DNA of 64,000 nt, taken from Cavia porcellus (lineage: Eukaryota > Chordata > Mammalia > Rodentia > Caviidae). The stretch lies in contig NW_026947702.1 of NCBI RefSeq assembly GCF_034190915.1, positions 248,001 to 312,000 of the forward strand, written 5' to 3'. A model generated the notes under the pieces. It had not been told where the DNA came from, ran no database searches, and was given only the letters and a program-made list of their open reading frames with translations. Shown piece by piece: positions 61,994 to 64,000 of this stretch (the stretch's first letter is position 1; each line of letters starts with the position of its first letter). The position numbers and the translations under genes were made by a program.

Positions 61994-64000
61994 CAGCATG
62001 GGGAGGTCAGGGAACATGCAGTGGCAATGTAGGATATGTTTCCGAAAAACATCGCGGGGTGGTGCGCATTGTATGGGTGTGTGTTACATTACATCCACTA
62101 GTAGGAGTGAGAAAAACATCACGGGGTGGTGTGAATCGGATGATCTGAATTAGGATATCCAGTGAGTGGCAATGTAGGATGGAGAAAAGCACCACGGGGT
62201 GGTCAGCCTGGGGAGGTCAGGGAACATGTAGTGGCAATGTAGGACAGGTTTCTGAAAAACATCACCGGGTGGTGCGCATTGTATGGGTGTGTTTTACATT
62301 ACATTCACTAGTAGGAGTGAGAAAAACATCACGGGGTGGTGTGAATCGGAGGGTCTGAATTAGGATAAGCAGTGAGTGGCAATGTAGGTTGGAGAAAAGC
62401 ACCGCGGGGTGGTCAGCCTGGGGAGGTAAGGGAACATGCAGTGGCAATATAGGATACTTTTCTGAAAAATGTCACGGGGTGGTGCGCATTGTATGGGTGT
62501 GTGTTACATTACATTCACTAGTAGGAGTGAGAAAAACATCACGGGGTTGTGTGAATCGGAGGGTCTGAATTAGGATAGGCAGTGAGTGGCAATGTAGGAT
62601 AGAGAAAAGCACCGCGGGGTGGTCAGCATGGGGAGGTCAGGGAACATGCAGTGGCAATGTATGATAGGTTTCTGAAAAACTTCGCGGGGTGGTGCGCATT
62701 GTATGAGTGTGTGTTACATTACATTCACTAGTAGCACTGAGAAAAACATCACGGGTTGGTGTGAATAGGAGGGTCTGAATTAGGATAGGCAGTGAGTGGC
62801 AATGTAAGATGGAGAAAAGCACCGGGGGGTGGTCAGCATGGGGAGGTCAGGGAACATGCAGTGGCAATGTAGGATAGGTTTCCGAAATACTTCACGGGGT
62901 GGTGCGCATTGTATGCGTGTGTGTTACATTACATTCACTAGTAGGAGTGAGAAAAACATCACGGGGTGGTGCGCATTGTATGGGTGTGTGTTACATTACA
63001 TTCACTACTAGGAGTGAGAAAAACATCACGGGGTGGTGTGAATCGGATGGTCTGAATTAGGATATCCAGTGAGTGGCAATGTAGGATGGAGAAAAGCACC
63101 ACGGGGTGGTCAGCCTGGGGAAGTCAGGGAACATGCAGTGGCAATGTAGGATAGGTTTCTGAAAAACATCACCGGGTGGTGCGCATTGTATGGGTGTGTG
63201 TTACATTACATTCACTAGTAGGAGTGAGAAAAACATCACGGGGTGGTGTGAATCGGAGGGTCTGAATTAGGATAGGCAGTGAGTGGCAATGTAGGATGGA
63301 GGAACGCAGCGCGTGGTGGTCAGCATGGGGAGGTCAGGGAACATGCAGTGGCAATGTAGGATAGTTTTCTGAAAAACATCACGGGGTGGTGCGCATTGTA
63401 TGGGTGTGTGTTACATTACATTCACTAGTAGGAGTAAGAAACACATCGCGGGGTGGTGTTAATCGGAGGGTCTGAAATAGGATAGGCAGTGAGTGGCAAT
63501 GTAGGATGGAGAAAAGCACCGCGGGGTGGTCAGCATGGGGAGGTCAGGGAACATGCAGTGGCAATGTAGGATAGGTTTCTGAAAAACATCGCGGGGTGGT
63601 GCGCATTGTATGGGTGTGTGTTACATTACATTCACTAGTAGGAGTGAGAAAAACATCACTGGGTGGTGTGAATCGGATGGTGTGAATTAGGATAGCCAGT
63701 GAGTGGCAATGTAGGATGGAGAAAAGCACCGCGGTGTGGTCAGCATGGGGAGGTCAGGGAACATGCATTGGCATTGTAGGATAGGTTTCTGAAAAACATC
63801 ACGGGGTGGTGCGCATTGTATGGGTGTTTGTTACATTACATTCACTAGTAGGAGTGAGAAAAACATCACGGGGTGGTTTGAATTGGAGGGTCTGAATTAG
63901 GATAGGCAGCGAGAGGCAATGTAGGATGGAGAAAAGCACCGCGGTGTTGTCAGCATGGGGAGGTCAGGGAACATGCAGTGGCAATGTAGGATAGTTTTCT
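61994..64000 (+). repeat. Terminal monomers of the window, mostly ABC
   Basis: Nine complete monomers (one ABBC at 62834-63110, the others ABC) are followed by a partial A. Markers are gatatccagt (62154 and 63061), cagcctgggg three times, gaaaaatgtcacgg, ccggggggtgg and gtaagaaacacatcgcgg. The last base lies inside subunit A, so the array continues beyond the window. Confidence 0.85.

Larger units (their letters stand above)
1..64000 (+). repeat. Satellite DNA array, 67/70/73-bp subunits in 210/277/344-bp monomers
   Basis: The window is covered from end to end by one tandem repeat family. I followed the anchor word ggtcaggga of subunit A and placed 268 occurrences, the first at about base 30 and the last at about base 63963. 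Successive spacings are 210, 277 or 344 bp, apart from indels of 1-3 bp. The intervals count as 153 short, 110 long and 4 extra-long. All units have the same orientation and no unrelated insertion of more than a few bases was seen. The first bases (tail of a C) and last bases (middle of an A) are incomplete units, so the array continues on both sides. Long head-to-tail satellites of this kind are typical of eukaryotic heterochromatin. The species and the chromosomal site cannot be read from the sequence. Confidence 0.97.

Noticed and set aside
1..64000. CRISPR-like pattern: a 20-bp conserved box at ~70-bp spacing
   Set aside because: The sequences between boxes are themselves repeated hundreds of times, the box is part of a larger repeat, there is no leader or cas gene, and the array has eukaryotic satellite structure.
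1..64000. rDNA spacer or a minisatellite-coding gene (long repetitive protein)
   Set aside because: No rRNA sequence is recognisable anywhere, and no reading frame stays open across monomers of 210, 277 and 344 bp.
1..64000. Assembly artefact that copied reads in tandem
   Set aside because: Monomers carry many different point variants, small indels are lineage-specific, and block lengths vary in whole monomers. Artefactual copying would give identical blocks. Local collapse or expansion cannot be excluded without reads.

Overview
The whole 64 kb window is one tandem satellite DNA array. I find no credible protein gene, RNA gene, transposon, CRISPR array or unique sequence in it, and both window edges fall inside repeat units, so the real array is longer than 64 kb. 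A head-to-tail array this large, with higher-order structure, point-mutation divergence and no interspersed genes, indicates eukaryotic heterochromatin (centromeric, pericentromeric, subtelomeric or knob-like). The sequence alone does not tell me the species or the chromosomal location.

The array has three nested levels. Level 1 is three related subunits: A (70 bp), B (67 bp) and C (73 bp). Each ends in a near-identical 20-bp box (consensus gaaaaacatcgcggggtggt), and A and C also share the motif tggcaatgtaggat, so the three look like diverged copies of one ~70-bp ancestor. Level 2 is the monomer, nearly always one A and one C with a variable number of B between them: ABC (210 bp), ABBC (277 bp) or ABBBC (344 bp). 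Walking the subunit-A anchor through the window I placed 268 anchors. The 267 intervals divide into 153 ABC, 110 ABBC and 4 ABBBC, and small 1-3 bp indels account for the remaining 43 bases. Level 3 is larger blocks of monomers that recur with their private variants and in the same order of short and long monomers.

Layout, with every block boundary set at the first base of an A subunit: 505-4668 is a clean 8-monomer higher-order repeat of 2,082 bp present twice. 4669-12733 is a mosaic with a block duplicated at 3,125 bp offset, a 551-bp dimer in tandem, and a 1,184-bp block duplicated at 1,603 bp offset. 12247-22899 holds three copies of a related block. 18375-21505 and 23320-26239 are two copies of a ~3 kb block. 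28396-30761 contains segments that reappear near 57.7 kb and 48.4 kb. 33616-47529 is three consecutive variable-length copies (4,800, 3,063 and 6,051 bp) of one higher-order repeat, each opening with six ABC monomers. 51778-54820 is a run of 11 ABBC monomers. 58731-61993 is a 1.8-kb block duplicated in tandem.

All units lie in the same orientation. The + strand is G-rich: the consensus 210-mer has 57 A, 27 C, 79 G and 47 T. Short open frames occur on both strands, but they are by-products of the repeat and I do not annotate them as genes. The most useful observations are the nested origin, expansion of subunit B only, the conserved 20-bp box, chimeric monomers that localise recombination joints to tens of bases, and uniform GC skew over the whole window.
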